Of a DNA stretch of 64,000 nucleotides, positions 37,783 to 45,814 are shown piece by piece. The translations under genes were made by a program, and so were the position numbers. Numbering within the stretch: position 1 is the stretch's first letter; the number at the start of each line of letters is the position of its first letter. The stretch is from positions 1,550,001 through 1,614,000 of the forward strand of contig NZ_CP021404.1 of assembly GCF_002504165.1 (NCBI RefSeq), in the 5' to 3' direction. The stretch is from Pacificitalea manganoxidans (GTDB lineage: Bacteria; Pseudomonadota; Alphaproteobacteria; Rhodobacterales; Rhodobacteraceae). The notes under the pieces were generated by a model. The model searched no databases, had not been told where the DNA came from, and worked only from the letters and a program-made list of their open reading frames with translations.

Positions 37783-37804
37783 AAAAAGGCCGCTCGCGGC
37801 GGCC
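37783..37804 (-). terminator. Intrinsic terminator of tRNA-Ser
   Basis: On the minus strand GGCCGC-CGCGA-GCGGCC forms a 6-bp GC stem with a five-base loop, followed by TTTTT. It lies 27 bases after the tRNA 3' end in the transcription direction, a standard intrinsic terminator. Confidence 0.8.
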
Positions 37805-37830
37805 CATTTAGATCGAACGAAATTGGTAGG

Positions 37831-37920
37831 TGGCGGAGACGAAGGGATTCGAACCCTCGAGACGGTTTCCCGCCTACTCCCTTAGCAGGGGAGCGCCTTC
37901 GACCACTCGGCCACGTCTCC
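37831..37920 (-). tRNA. tRNA-Ser (anticodon GCT)
   Basis: The minus strand reads GGAGACGTGGCCGAGTGG, a long variable arm, GGTTCGAATCC and CGTCTCC. The 7-bp acceptor stem GGAGACG/CGTCTCC is perfect, the anticodon arm is CTCCC-CTGCTAA-GGGAG with GCT at 37884-37886, and the variable arm identifies a class II serine tRNA. A genomic CCA is encoded at 37831-37833. The gene is complete, so any insertion at its 3' end restored it. Confidence 0.97.
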
Positions 37921-38139
37921 GCCGACGCGTATAGTTGTGGGCCAATGGGGAAACAAGACGAAAATCCCGTGCTTTGGCAAATTTTGCCCCCCTGACGACA
38001 CGGCATCTGTGGAGCGGTCGCAAGACGGTGTGTGGAAAATCTCTGCGTGTCGAGGCGCGGGGCTGGTAGGCTGCAGGGGATAGACGGAAGGACTCAGAGC
38101 GGTGGGGCGCAGGATGATGGGCGCAGGGCGGTGGGGACC

Positions 38140-39060
38140 ATGACCGGGTATGACGGGGATATGGCAAGCAGCAGGGCAGACGGCACTGGGCGTCATACCC
38201 CTCCGCGTCTGGCGCCGCCGCCGTTGCACGGGGCGGCGCGTCGGGAGGATCAGTGCCGCTATTGCGGGCAGCAGGTCGCGCATGGGGCGCTTTGTGACGG
38301 TCTGACCTGCATGACGCGGGATCGCGCGGCGCGAGCCGAACAAGCGCGGCGGCATACGCAGGCTCAGGATGAGGCGCGCGGCGCACGGATCACTGCGCGT
38401 CTGAGCCCTTTGATTGCGGCCTTGCAGGCCGAGGGTCTGACCCCGCATCTGGTGCCCCATACCAGCGCGCGGGTGGTGCCTGTGCCCGTGCACCTGCGCG
38501 ATGCCTATCTGCTGCGGCTCGATATGCTGTTGGCGGAGGTGTTCGGCCCTGAGGAGGAAACGCATCTCGCCGCCGCACGGGAAGATTTGGCAAAACGACA
38601 GGCCGCGGCGGAGGGCGCGGGGCAGGAGGTGGGCGTGCTGGCTTGTGTGGCGTGTCGTGGCATGTGCTGCGCGACCGGGCATGATGAGCTGGCCTTTACC
38701 GACGTGCCAACGCTTGCGCAGCAGCGTCTGCGCGACCCTGAACTAACTGCCGAGGCGCTCCGCGAACGCTACGTCGCCCGGCTGCCGGAACGGCATCTTC
38801 AGCGGGGCTGCGTATTTCAGGCCGAGATGGGATGCACATTGGATCGAAACGCCCGCGCGGCGATTTGCAATGAGTTCAGTTGCAGCCTGCGTCAGCGGAT
38901 GATGGCCGGGGGTGCCTCGGCCAGTCGGGCGGTGGCGGTGGGCGCGTCTTTCAGCAACGACAATGACATAGCGCATGCGCCCGGACGAATGCGCCATGCG
39001 CGCTATGACGACGGGGCTATCGCGGTGGCGGAGGCGCCGGTGCCCGATCCCGCACCCTGA
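38140..39060 (+). CDS. Cysteine-rich YkgJ-like metal-binding protein
   Basis: The 306-residue protein is conserved-hypothetical in type. An N-terminal four-cysteine cluster (CRYCGQQV...LCDGLTCM) is followed by an Ala/Arg-rich helical middle. The C-terminal part has CVACRGMCC and the spaced pattern GCVFQAEMGCTLDRNARAAI followed by C, like the CxxCxxCC zinc/iron-cluster-binding family of YkgJ. A metal or Fe-S cluster role is likely; the biological function is unknown. The ATG at 38140 has GGTGGGG before it; an ATG at 38161 is an alternative. It begins about 220 bp from the tRNA gene and stands alone. Confidence 0.7.
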   Translation: MTGYDGDMASSRADGTGRHTPPRLAPPPLHGAARREDQCRYCGQQVAHGALCDGLTCMTRDRAARAEQARRHTQAQDEARGARITARLSPLIAALQAEGLTPHLVPHTSARVVPVPVHLRDAYLLRLDMLLAEVFGPEEETHLAAAREDLAKRQAAAEGAGQEVGVLACVACRGMCCATGHDELAFTDVPTLAQQRLRDPELTAEALRERYVARLPERHLQRGCVFQAEMGCTLDRNARAAICNEFSCSLRQRMMAGGASASRAVAVGASFSNDNDIAHAPGRMRHARYDDGAIAVAEAPVPDPAP

Positions 39061-39326
39061 AAGCACCTGCGATGAAGAGGCGGGCCGCGCACCTTTTACA
39101 CGTCGGCGCCTTGGCCGAGCGGGGGATCACAACCCGGCGGATCCCCTCCGATCCGTTTCAAAGCGGCAGAAATGAGTTGCAAGGCCCGCTGAAAAAGCGC
39201 ATTCCAACCCGGCGACGTTTTTCGCTATCGACCACTGTTCTCCGTTTTCCGGCTCCCAGTTCGATCAAGCACTGACGGGCCAAGCTGCCGCACAACGCGG
39301 GCAGAGTTATCGGAAGGAACAGACGG

Positions 39327-39536
39327 ATGGCCAACGGCACCGTGAAATGGTTCAACAGCACCAAAGGCTACGGCTTCATCGCGCCCGAGGGCGGCAGCAA
39401 GGACGTGTTCGTGCACATCTCCGCTCTGGAGCGTGCAGGCATCTCCCAGCTCGACGATGGCCAGAAGGTCTCCTTTGACATCGAGACCGGTCGCAACGGC
39501 AAAGAAGCCGCGACCAACCTGAAGCTCGAAGGCTAA
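39327..39536 (+). CDS. Cold-shock protein, CspA family
   Basis: The 69-residue protein is a single OB-fold cold-shock domain. RNP1 is seen as KGYGFIAPE and RNP2 as DVFVHISAL, the nucleic-acid-binding motifs that act as RNA chaperone surfaces. GGAAGGAA precedes the ATG by several bases. The 266-bp stretch before the gene has no other coding sequence and may hold a long 5' leader, as is common for csp mRNAs. A strong terminator follows at 39624. Confidence 0.95.
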   Translation: MANGTVKWFNSTKGYGFIAPEGGSKDVFVHISALERAGISQLDDGQKVSFDIETGRNGKEAATNLKLEG

Positions 39537-39623
39537 GGTTTCGCGTCGGGCGGCGTCAGCCCCCGACCCCCGTTCCGCTTGCGCCGCGCCGGATGGCATG
39601 GCCTGCGGAACGCGGACGTGACA

Positions 39624-39658
39624 AAGCCCCGCCGGTCATTCGGCGGGGCTTATTTTTT
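39624..39658 (+). terminator. Intrinsic terminator after the cold-shock gene
   Basis: AAGCCCCGCC and GGCGGGGCTT form a 10-bp stem with an eight-base loop, followed by ATTTTTT. It lies 88 bases after the csp stop. The rest of the 348-bp gap to the convergent kinase gene shows nothing else. Confidence 0.9.
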
Positions 39659-39884
39659 GCCCGGTCTGCGGGTTTCCGCGCGACGGCCGTGATGTGGCGG
39701 GATCTTCTGCCTGCAACCGACCTTGCTGACCCGTGTGGTTGCCGCGCGATGGAGGGGCGGAGGTCAGGTGCCATCCGGGGCTGGCGGAACTGACATCCTC
39801 CAATTGCACCCGCGGGGCATGTCTCAGGTCTGGCAATGGCTCGCGGTCGATCCGAGCAATAGAGCAGGGCAGGGCCCGCTCCGC

Positions 39885-41225
39885 TCAGGCGTCGAAGCTG
39901 ATCGCACAGACGATGCCATTCGGGCGATAGTCGAACTCCACTTGCGCGTCGATATCGACGGCCAGCACGCGGTTGATCATCTTGCTGCCAAAGCCATGAT
40001 GCTGCGGCGGTGTGACAGAGGGCCCGTCCCGTTCCTGCCAGACAAGCCGCACGCGACCCGGGCTTACGACACCATGATCGAAATCGACCTGCACATATCC
40101 GCCCCGTTCGGACAAGGCGCCGTATTTCAGCGCGTTGGTGGTCAGTTCGTGGAGCGCCATCGAAAGGCTGCTGGCCTGCGCGGCGGACAGGGGCACGCTC
40201 GGCCCTGAGACGCGGAACCGTGTCGGGCCGCCGGCCTCTTCGGCGGTGAGCGCCAGCAGATCGCGCAGATCGGCCCCCTTCACGCCTTCGTCGGTCAGTA
40301 CGTCATGGGCGCGCGACAGGGCGTGGAGACGTCCGATGAATTCGTCGCGCAGTTCCGAGGGCAGGCTTTGCCGGGCGATGCCCGAGACGACGGCGAGCGT
40401 GTTCTTGACCCGGTGCTTCATCTCGCCCATCGCGACCTGAAGCCGCCGCTCAACTTTGCGTCGCTGGGAGATGTCGCGCAGGATCACCGAATAGGATCTG
40501 CTTGGATCGGCGAGATCGTCGCTTTCAATCGGCACCACCGTGATTTCAAAATCATGGCCATGCGCGCCGCTTGGTTCCAGCACGGCTTCGGGCTCAGTCC
40601 GGCAAATTGCGACCGCATGGGTAAACCAGTCCGGGTGATCGGCGAAATGCACGATGTCGAGCACCGCACGGCCCATGACATCCTTGCCCGTGTGGCCGAA
40701 CAGCCGCTCTGCGCTGCGGTTCCAGCTGCGGATCAGACCGGCATCGTCGACCCGCAGGATCGCATTGGGGGAACTGCGCACGATGGCGGCCAACTCATCC
40801 GCATGCTTCTGCGCGGTGCGTAGCTCGTCCTCGTAGACGCGGCGCTCGCGCATGTCGAAGATGGTGTAATCATAGCGGGTCGGGTTGCCCGACGCGTCAT
40901 GGCGCGCGACCCCGCTCAGCAAAACCGGCAGCGGCGCGCCGCCCTGCACCCGTAACGCACAGGAGATTTCGCGCGCAAAGCCCTGAAGCTGCATCATTGG
41001 CGCGATATGGGTTTCGTAGAACAGCCGCCCCGGCAGGGTCATCAGGTCCGGCAGGCGCTGCAGGCTGTCATCGGCCACAGGCGACATGCCGGTCCAGCGA
41101 TGCAGCGTTTCATTGGCATAGAGAAGCCGCCCCTCGGGATCGGTCAGCACGATCCCACACGGGGCATCGGCCACCAATTCGGCAAGAGCCTGATCCTGAG
41201 CGGCGGAGCCATCCTTGGCCATCAC
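39885..41225 (-). CDS. PAS-domain HWE-family sensor histidine kinase
   Basis: The 446-residue protein has no membrane segments. Two PAS domains lie at about residues 14-130 (LVADAPCGIVLTDPEGRLLY) and 140-260 (VRSSPNAILRVDDAGLIRSW). The HWE/HisKA2 kinase follows, with His271 in MKHRVKNTLAVVSGIARQ and the ATPase N-box HELTTNALKYGALS. Such kinases often feed the PhyR-NepR-sigma EcfG general stress response in alphaproteobacteria. The gene overlaps by four bases the end of an RsbQ-like hydrolase gene, which suggests that the hydrolase supplies a ligand to the PAS domain. This parallels RsbQ-RsbP of Bacillus, but with a kinase instead of a phosphatase. Confidence 0.9.
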   Translation of the reverse strand: MMAKDGSAAQDQALAELVADAPCGIVLTDPEGRLLYANETLHRWTGMSPVADDSLQRLPDLMTLPGRLFYETHIAPMMQLQGFAREISCALRVQGGAPLPVLLSGVARHDASGNPTRYDYTIFDMRERRVYEDELRTAQKHADELAAIVRSSPNAILRVDDAGLIRSWNRSAERLFGHTGKDVMGRAVLDIVHFADHPDWFTHAVAICRTEPEAVLEPSGAHGHDFEITVVPIESDDLADPSRSYSVILRDISQRRKVERRLQVAMGEMKHRVKNTLAVVSGIARQSLPSELRDEFIGRLHALSRAHDVLTDEGVKGADLRDLLALTAEEAGGPTRFRVSGPSVPLSAAQASSLSMALHELTTNALKYGALSERGGYVQVDFDHGVVSPGRVRLVWQERDGPSVTPPQHHGFGSKMINRVLAVDIDAQVEFDYRPNGIVCAISFDA

Positions 41226-42055
41226 CCGGCCTCAAGGAAATCGCGCATCGCACCGACGACGTCGGCGGGCACTGTCATATGGGGGCAATGTCCATGGGCG
41301 TGCAGGACGGTCAGTTGTGCGCCGGGCACATGATCGCGCATCCACTCGGCAACCTGCATCGGCACCAGCGCGTCATTGTCGCAATGCAAGATCAGCGCCG
41401 GACGCACCGCGCCGGTAAAGGCCGCGCGCTGATCGGCAAAGAAGGTCGTGCGCCCGAAATGCTGGGCAATGGTGGGATCGGTGCGGCAGAAGCTTTGCGT
41501 TAAATCCTCGCTCGCCGGGGCCCCGGCGGGCGCGCCCGTCAGGGTGGGGGCCATTTGCGCCGACCAGCCCAGATGGTTCTCATCGAGAAAGGTGATCAGT
41601 TCCAGCATATCCTCGCGGGAGAAACCACCGCGATAGCCCGCCTCCGGATCGTCGAGGAACGACGGCGACGGCGACACAAAGATTAGCCGTGCCACCCGAT
41701 CCGGCGCGCGGTTCGCGGCGAGGAGCGCAATCGTGGCCCCGATCGAGTGACCGACAAGGATCGCATTCGACAGATCGAGATCGTCAAGAATCTTTAGCAG
41801 ATCGTCGGCATGGGCCTGCAAATCCTGATATCGCGCAGGGTCGTAGGCGGTGAGATCGGAACTGCCCATCCCGGTCAGATCGTAGGTGATTACGCGATGC
41901 GTCGTCTCGAAGGCCGGGGTGACCTGTTTCCACATCGATTTATCGCAGCCAAAGCCGTGCACAAAAACAATGGGTTGGCCATTCGCGAGGCCGGCGACGG
42001 AAACCTGATTGCGTTCGCGTATCATACCAGACCTTCCCGGCGACCGGGCTTTCAT
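41222..42055 (-). CDS. RsbQ-like alpha/beta hydrolase
   Basis: The 277-residue protein is an alpha/beta hydrolase close to RsbQ. It has the oxyanion region IVFVHGFGCDKSMWK, the nucleophile elbow LVGHSIGATIALLAANRA with Ser, the acid region HCDNDALVP and the catalytic His in HAHGHCPHMT. The ATG at 42055 is preferred because AAGGAG lies seven bases before it; a longer frame from 42190 is not supported. In Bacillus, RsbQ makes or releases a small molecule sensed by the PAS domain of RsbP. Here it is translationally coupled to a PAS-HWE kinase, so a similar hydrolase-to-PAS signal is plausible. The signal molecule is unknown. Confidence 0.85.
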   Translation of the reverse strand: MKARSPGRSGMIRERNQVSVAGLANGQPIVFVHGFGCDKSMWKQVTPAFETTHRVITYDLTGMGSSDLTAYDPARYQDLQAHADDLLKILDDLDLSNAILVGHSIGATIALLAANRAPDRVARLIFVSPSPSFLDDPEAGYRGGFSREDMLELITFLDENHLGWSAQMAPTLTGAPAGAPASEDLTQSFCRTDPTIAQHFGRTTFFADQRAAFTGAVRPALILHCDNDALVPMQVAEWMRDHVPGAQLTVLHAHGHCPHMTVPADVVGAMRDFLEAG

Positions 42056-42286
42056 ACCGGTCTCCTTTGAATTTAACGTATCTTGCGCTGTGGCGCTATG
42101 CCCGCCTGCGCCAAGATGCGGCCTCATGCGTGCGTCGGGGCGGTGCGGTCCACTTACCGGACAAGTGCGACCTAAGTCTAACGCGCGCATGGCCCGGTCA
42201 AGCGTTGTTTGTTCACTTTTTCAGTTGGTTGCAACTGACCTTGGTCCGAAACGGCTGGTTGGAGGGGCGGCGCTGACGGGACGCGG

Positions 42287-42312
42287 CGAACCAAACCTGC
42301 CGTAACGGCGTT
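42287..42312 (+). promoter_or_regulatory. Sigma-EcfG-like promoter before ku
   Basis: CGAAC at 42287-42291, a 17-base spacer, and CGTT at 42309-42312 match the sigma-EcfG consensus GGAAC-N16/17-CGTT except for the first base of the -35 element. The -10 element ends 27 bases before the ku start. Stress-sigma control of ku and ligD genes has been reported in rhizobia, so the assignment is biologically sensible. Confidence 0.55.
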
Positions 42313-42339
42313 ACATGCTCAAGGCACAAGGAGACGAGC

Positions 42340-43230
42340 ATGGCCTCGCGCGCAGTCTGGAAAGGACAGCTACGGCTGTCGCTGGTATCCATTCCGGTGG
42401 AGATACATTCGGCCACCAAAACGGGCGCACGCGTCAGCTTCCGCCAGATCCACGGGCCCAGCGGCAAACGGGTGCGCTATGAGAAAACCGTGCCCGGGAT
42501 CGGTCCGGTCAAGGCCGGCGACATCCTCAAGGGCTATGAGCTGGGCGACGACGAATATCTCCTGCTGGAACCTGACGAGATCGACGCCATCAAGCTGGAA
42601 ACCAAAAAGACGCTGGAGTTGGTCCAGTTCGTCGATTTCTGCGAAATTCCCCCGCTTTATTTCGACCGGCCCTATTACGTCGTGCCGACCGACGATCTGG
42701 CCGAGGATGCCTATCGCGTGGTGCGCGACGCGTTGCGCGGGGCCAAGAAGGTCGGCCTTGGGCAATTGACCATGCGTGGCAAGGAATACCTATGTGCGAT
42801 CAAACCCTGTGGCGATGGGCTGCTGCTGGAAACCCTGCATTACGCCGATGAGATCCGCGAGGCCGATCCACTGTTTTCCGATATCGAGGATGAAGCCTCG
42901 GATGATGATCTGCTGTCGGTGGCGACCCAGTTGATCGAGCGGAAATCCGATCCGTTCGATGCCAGCATTTTTCAGGACCGCTATGATGCCGGGCTGCGCG
43001 AGTTGATCGAGCGCAAGCGCCGCAACAAAAAGACCCCGCGCGCCCGCACCGGTGATGACCGCAGCAGCGGGGGGGACGACAACGTCGTTGATCTGATGTC
43101 CGCGCTCAAGCAGAGCCTCGCCAAGGATAAGTCAGCGGGCAAGTCCGCGGCGAAAGGCACCTCCGGCAAATCCGGCACCAAGAGCAAATCGACCCCGGCG
43201 AAGCGCGGCTCCCGGTCGAAATCCGCGTAA
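42340..43230 (+). CDS. ku: Non-homologous end-joining protein Ku
   Basis: The 296-residue protein is bacterial Ku, which binds DNA double-strand ends as a homodimer ring and recruits LigD. It starts with the family pattern WKGQLRLSLVSIPVEIHSAT and carries SFRQIHGPSGKRVRYEK and YFDRPYYVVPT of the beta-barrel core. The C-terminal 70 residues are Lys/Ser-rich (KSAGKSAAKGTSGKS), an extension that helps DNA threading and LigD contact. An AAGGAG sequence precedes the ATG. The gene lies one base before ligD. It is an established two-protein repair system of stationary or stressed cells. Confidence 0.96.
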   Translation: MASRAVWKGQLRLSLVSIPVEIHSATKTGARVSFRQIHGPSGKRVRYEKTVPGIGPVKAGDILKGYELGDDEYLLLEPDEIDAIKLETKKTLELVQFVDFCEIPPLYFDRPYYVVPTDDLAEDAYRVVRDALRGAKKVGLGQLTMRGKEYLCAIKPCGDGLLLETLHYADEIREADPLFSDIEDEASDDDLLSVATQLIERKSDPFDASIFQDRYDAGLRELIERKRRNKKTPRARTGDDRSSGGDDNVVDLMSALKQSLAKDKSAGKSAAKGTSGKSGTKSKSTPAKRGSRSKSA

Positions 43231-43231
43231 C

Positions 43232-45688
43232 ATGGGGCGGCTCGACCGATATCTGGAGCGGCGCGATTTCAGCGCGACGCCGGAGCCATCGGATGCGGGG
43301 GCCGCGCCTGCGCTTGCCCTGCGCTACAGTATACAAAAACACGCCGCGACCCGCACGCATTTCGACCTGCGTCTGGAATGGGACGGGGCACTGCTAAGCT
43401 GGGCGGTCACCCGTGGTCCCTCGTTTCATCTGGGGGAGAAGCGACTGGCCGTGCGGACCGAAGATCACCCGATCTCCTATCTTGAATTCGAAGGCAATAT
43501 TCCCGCGCGCCATTATGGGGCGGGTGCGGTGATGTTGTGGGATCTGGGCCATTGGGAGCCGCTGACCCCGGTGGATAAGGGGCTGCGCAAGGGCCATTTG
43601 GAGTTTCGTCTCCACGGTGTGCGTCTGTCGGGTGCGTGGCATTTGATCCGTATGAACACGAAGGAGAAACGCGAAAACTGGCTGCTGACGAAGCAGGAGG
43701 ATGAGGTCGCAGGCCGCCGCGATCCGGTGACCCAGTATCGGCGGGGCGTCACCAGCCGCCGCAGTCTGGCGGAGATACGCAAGGACGCGCCGCCCGTTGA
43801 TCTGCGCGAGGGCAAGCGCCCGCGCTTTGCCAAGCCGCAATTGGCGACCCTGAGCGATACGCTGCCCGAGGGGGATGCGTGGTGGCATGAACTGAAATTC
43901 GACGGCTATCGCGGCATGGTGGCCTTGGGGCAGGGCGGTCCAAAGGCGTATACCCGCAATGGCAAGGATTGGTCGGACCGTTTCGCCAGCCTGCTGCCCG
44001 CCTTTGACGATCTGCCATGTGACAGTGCGTTGATCGACGGGGAAATCGTGGCGGGCGCTGGGATTCAGGGGTTTTCCGCCTTGCAGGATGCGCTGAAGAC
44101 AGGCGGTCCGTTCCGGTTCTATGCCTTCGATCTGCTGGAGCGTGACGGCAAGGATCTGACCGGCGCACCTTTGACAGACCGCCGTGCCGAATTGGAGGAT
44201 CTGTGGCGCGGCATGTCTCCACTGGGCCGCGTGCAGCTATCCCCCATCATCGAACGCCGCCCCGAACAGGTCTTCGGCGATATTTGCTCGGCCGGGGGGG
44301 AGGGGCTGATCTCCAAACGGATCGACGCGCCCTATCGCCATAGCCGCACCAAGGACTGGCTGAAGGTGAAATGCGAGTTGCGGGACGAGTTCGTCATTCT
44401 GGGCTGGCAACCCAGCGACAAACGCGGGCGTCCGTTTGCCTCGCTGCTGTTGGGGGCCAATGCCGGGGGGGAAATGCGCTATGTCGGTAAGGTCGGCACA
44501 GGCTTCTCCGAGGATGACATGGACAGGCTGATCCGCGCCATGCGGCCCCTCAGCCGAAAAACCCCACCGGCGGAGGCCGACCCGGCCGATACCCGCGATG
44601 CGCAATGGATCACGCCACGGCTGGTGGCGGAGGTGCAATATGCCGAGCGCACGGCCAACGGGCTGTTGCGGCACGCCCGCTATCTGGGCCTGCGCGAAGA
44701 CAAACCCGCCAAGGATGTGGAGATCGACAATGACCGCAGCACGGAGGCCGTAATGGATACGGATGCAGGGCAATCCGCAGACAAGCTGACCGTCGCTGGC
44801 CTGCGTATCAGCAGCGGCGACCGTGTGGTCTACCCGGATGCCGGCATCACCAAGGCGCAGGTCGCGGAATATTACGCGGCTTTGGCGGACCGCATCCTGC
44901 CCTTTGCCGCCGATCGCCCGCTATCCCTGCTGCGTCTGCCCGAAGGGCTAAAGGGAGAGACGTTTTTTCAAAAGCACGCGGGCAAGGGCTTCCCTGACGC
45001 GTTGCGCGAAATGGCGTTGGAGGAATCCGATGGGGGGACCGCCAGTTACATGTATGTCACCGATGCTGCGGGGTTGGTGGGCGCTGCGCAAATGGGGGCG
45101 CTGGAATTGCACATATGGGGCAGTCGCCGCGACAGGCTCGACCGACCGGATCGCATGGTGTTCGACCTCGACCCCGATCCGGGGCTTGGCTTTGCCGATG
45201 TGACCGCGGCGGCCTCCGATCTGCGCGACCGGTTGGAGGCGCTGGGCCTGCCAAGCTGGCCTTTGCTGTCGGGCGGCAAGGGGGTGCATGTGGTCGTGCC
45301 GCTGCGCCGTGTCGCGGGCTGGGACACGGTCAAGCTATACGCGCGCATATTCGCCACGCTGCTGGCCTCCGAAGAGCCCGACCGTTTCGTCGCCACCATG
45401 TCAAAGGCCAAGCGCAAGGGCCGCATCTTTATCGACTGGCTGCGCAATGAACGCGGCGCCACGGCGATTGCGCCGTATTCCTTGCGCGCGCGGGCTGGAG
45501 CGCCCGTTGCGGTGCCGGTCCGCTGGGACGACTTGCGTGGCTATGACAGCGCACAGGTGTTCGACCTGCCCCGCGTGCAGGCAGGCGACATCCCCGATCC
45601 GGAATTGCCCGATCCGGGGAGCCTGACCGAGCCGCGCATCTCCGCGCTCGAAGCGGCGCTTGCCACCGCGCAGGAGGCGGACGACTAA
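43232..45688 (+). CDS. ligD: Multifunctional DNA ligase D
   Basis: The 818-residue enzyme contains all three LigD activities in one chain. The order is a 3'-phosphoesterase at about residues 25-165 (TRTHFDLRLEWDG, ARHYGAGAVMLWD), the ATP-dependent ligase at about 200-500 with the adenylated Lys222 in WHELKFDGYRG, and the primase-like polymerase from about 530 with VFDLDPDPGLGF (the metal-binding Asp pair) near residue 645 and the end-processing stretch LSGGKGVHVVVPL. It seals double-strand breaks held by Ku. The order PE-Lig-Pol differs from Mycobacterium (Pol-PE-Lig) but is common in proteobacteria. Confidence 0.95.
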   Translation: MGRLDRYLERRDFSATPEPSDAGAAPALALRYSIQKHAATRTHFDLRLEWDGALLSWAVTRGPSFHLGEKRLAVRTEDHPISYLEFEGNIPARHYGAGAVMLWDLGHWEPLTPVDKGLRKGHLEFRLHGVRLSGAWHLIRMNTKEKRENWLLTKQEDEVAGRRDPVTQYRRGVTSRRSLAEIRKDAPPVDLREGKRPRFAKPQLATLSDTLPEGDAWWHELKFDGYRGMVALGQGGPKAYTRNGKDWSDRFASLLPAFDDLPCDSALIDGEIVAGAGIQGFSALQDALKTGGPFRFYAFDLLERDGKDLTGAPLTDRRAELEDLWRGMSPLGRVQLSPIIERRPEQVFGDICSAGGEGLISKRIDAPYRHSRTKDWLKVKCELRDEFVILGWQPSDKRGRPFASLLLGANAGGEMRYVGKVGTGFSEDDMDRLIRAMRPLSRKTPPAEADPADTRDAQWITPRLVAEVQYAERTANGLLRHARYLGLREDKPAKDVEIDNDRSTEAVMDTDAGQSADKLTVAGLRISSGDRVVYPDAGITKAQVAEYYAALADRILPFAADRPLSLLRLPEGLKGETFFQKHAGKGFPDALREMALEESDGGTASYMYVTDAAGLVGAAQMGALELHIWGSRRDRLDRPDRMVFDLDPDPGLGFADVTAAASDLRDRLEALGLPSWPLLSGGKGVHVVVPLRRVAGWDTVKLYARIFATLLASEEPDRFVATMSKAKRKGRIFIDWLRNERGATAIAPYSLRARAGAPVAVPVRWDDLRGYDSAQVFDLPRVQAGDIPDPELPDPGSLTEPRISALEAALATAQEADD

Positions 45689-45814
45689 GCGCTGATCTGG
45701 CTGGGGCAGGTCAGGCTGTGCGCGGCCCGAACGCTATTTGCGCGGCTGCGTGTCTGCGCCTTGTTGTCCAGCAATTTCCGCGTGCTATATGGCGCGGGAA
45801 TAAGGGGAACGGGC

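Noticed and set aside
25800-37830. Second attachment site (copy of the tRNA-Ser 3' end) left of the integrase
   Set aside because: I looked for a copy of the tRNA 3' segment and did not find one by eye; the other end of the putative island may lie outside the window or have decayed.
39072-39275. A small open frame before the cold-shock gene, and a tRNA-like TGGCCGAGCGG stretch near 39110
   Set aside because: The frame has no recognisable motif or ribosome-binding site, and the tRNA-like stretch has no matching acceptor stem or T arm.
45728-45752. Sigma-EcfG promoter before the large kinase at 45815
   Set aside because: It has one mismatch in the -35 and one in the four-base -10 element (CGAAC-N16-CGTG), too weak to annotate alone.
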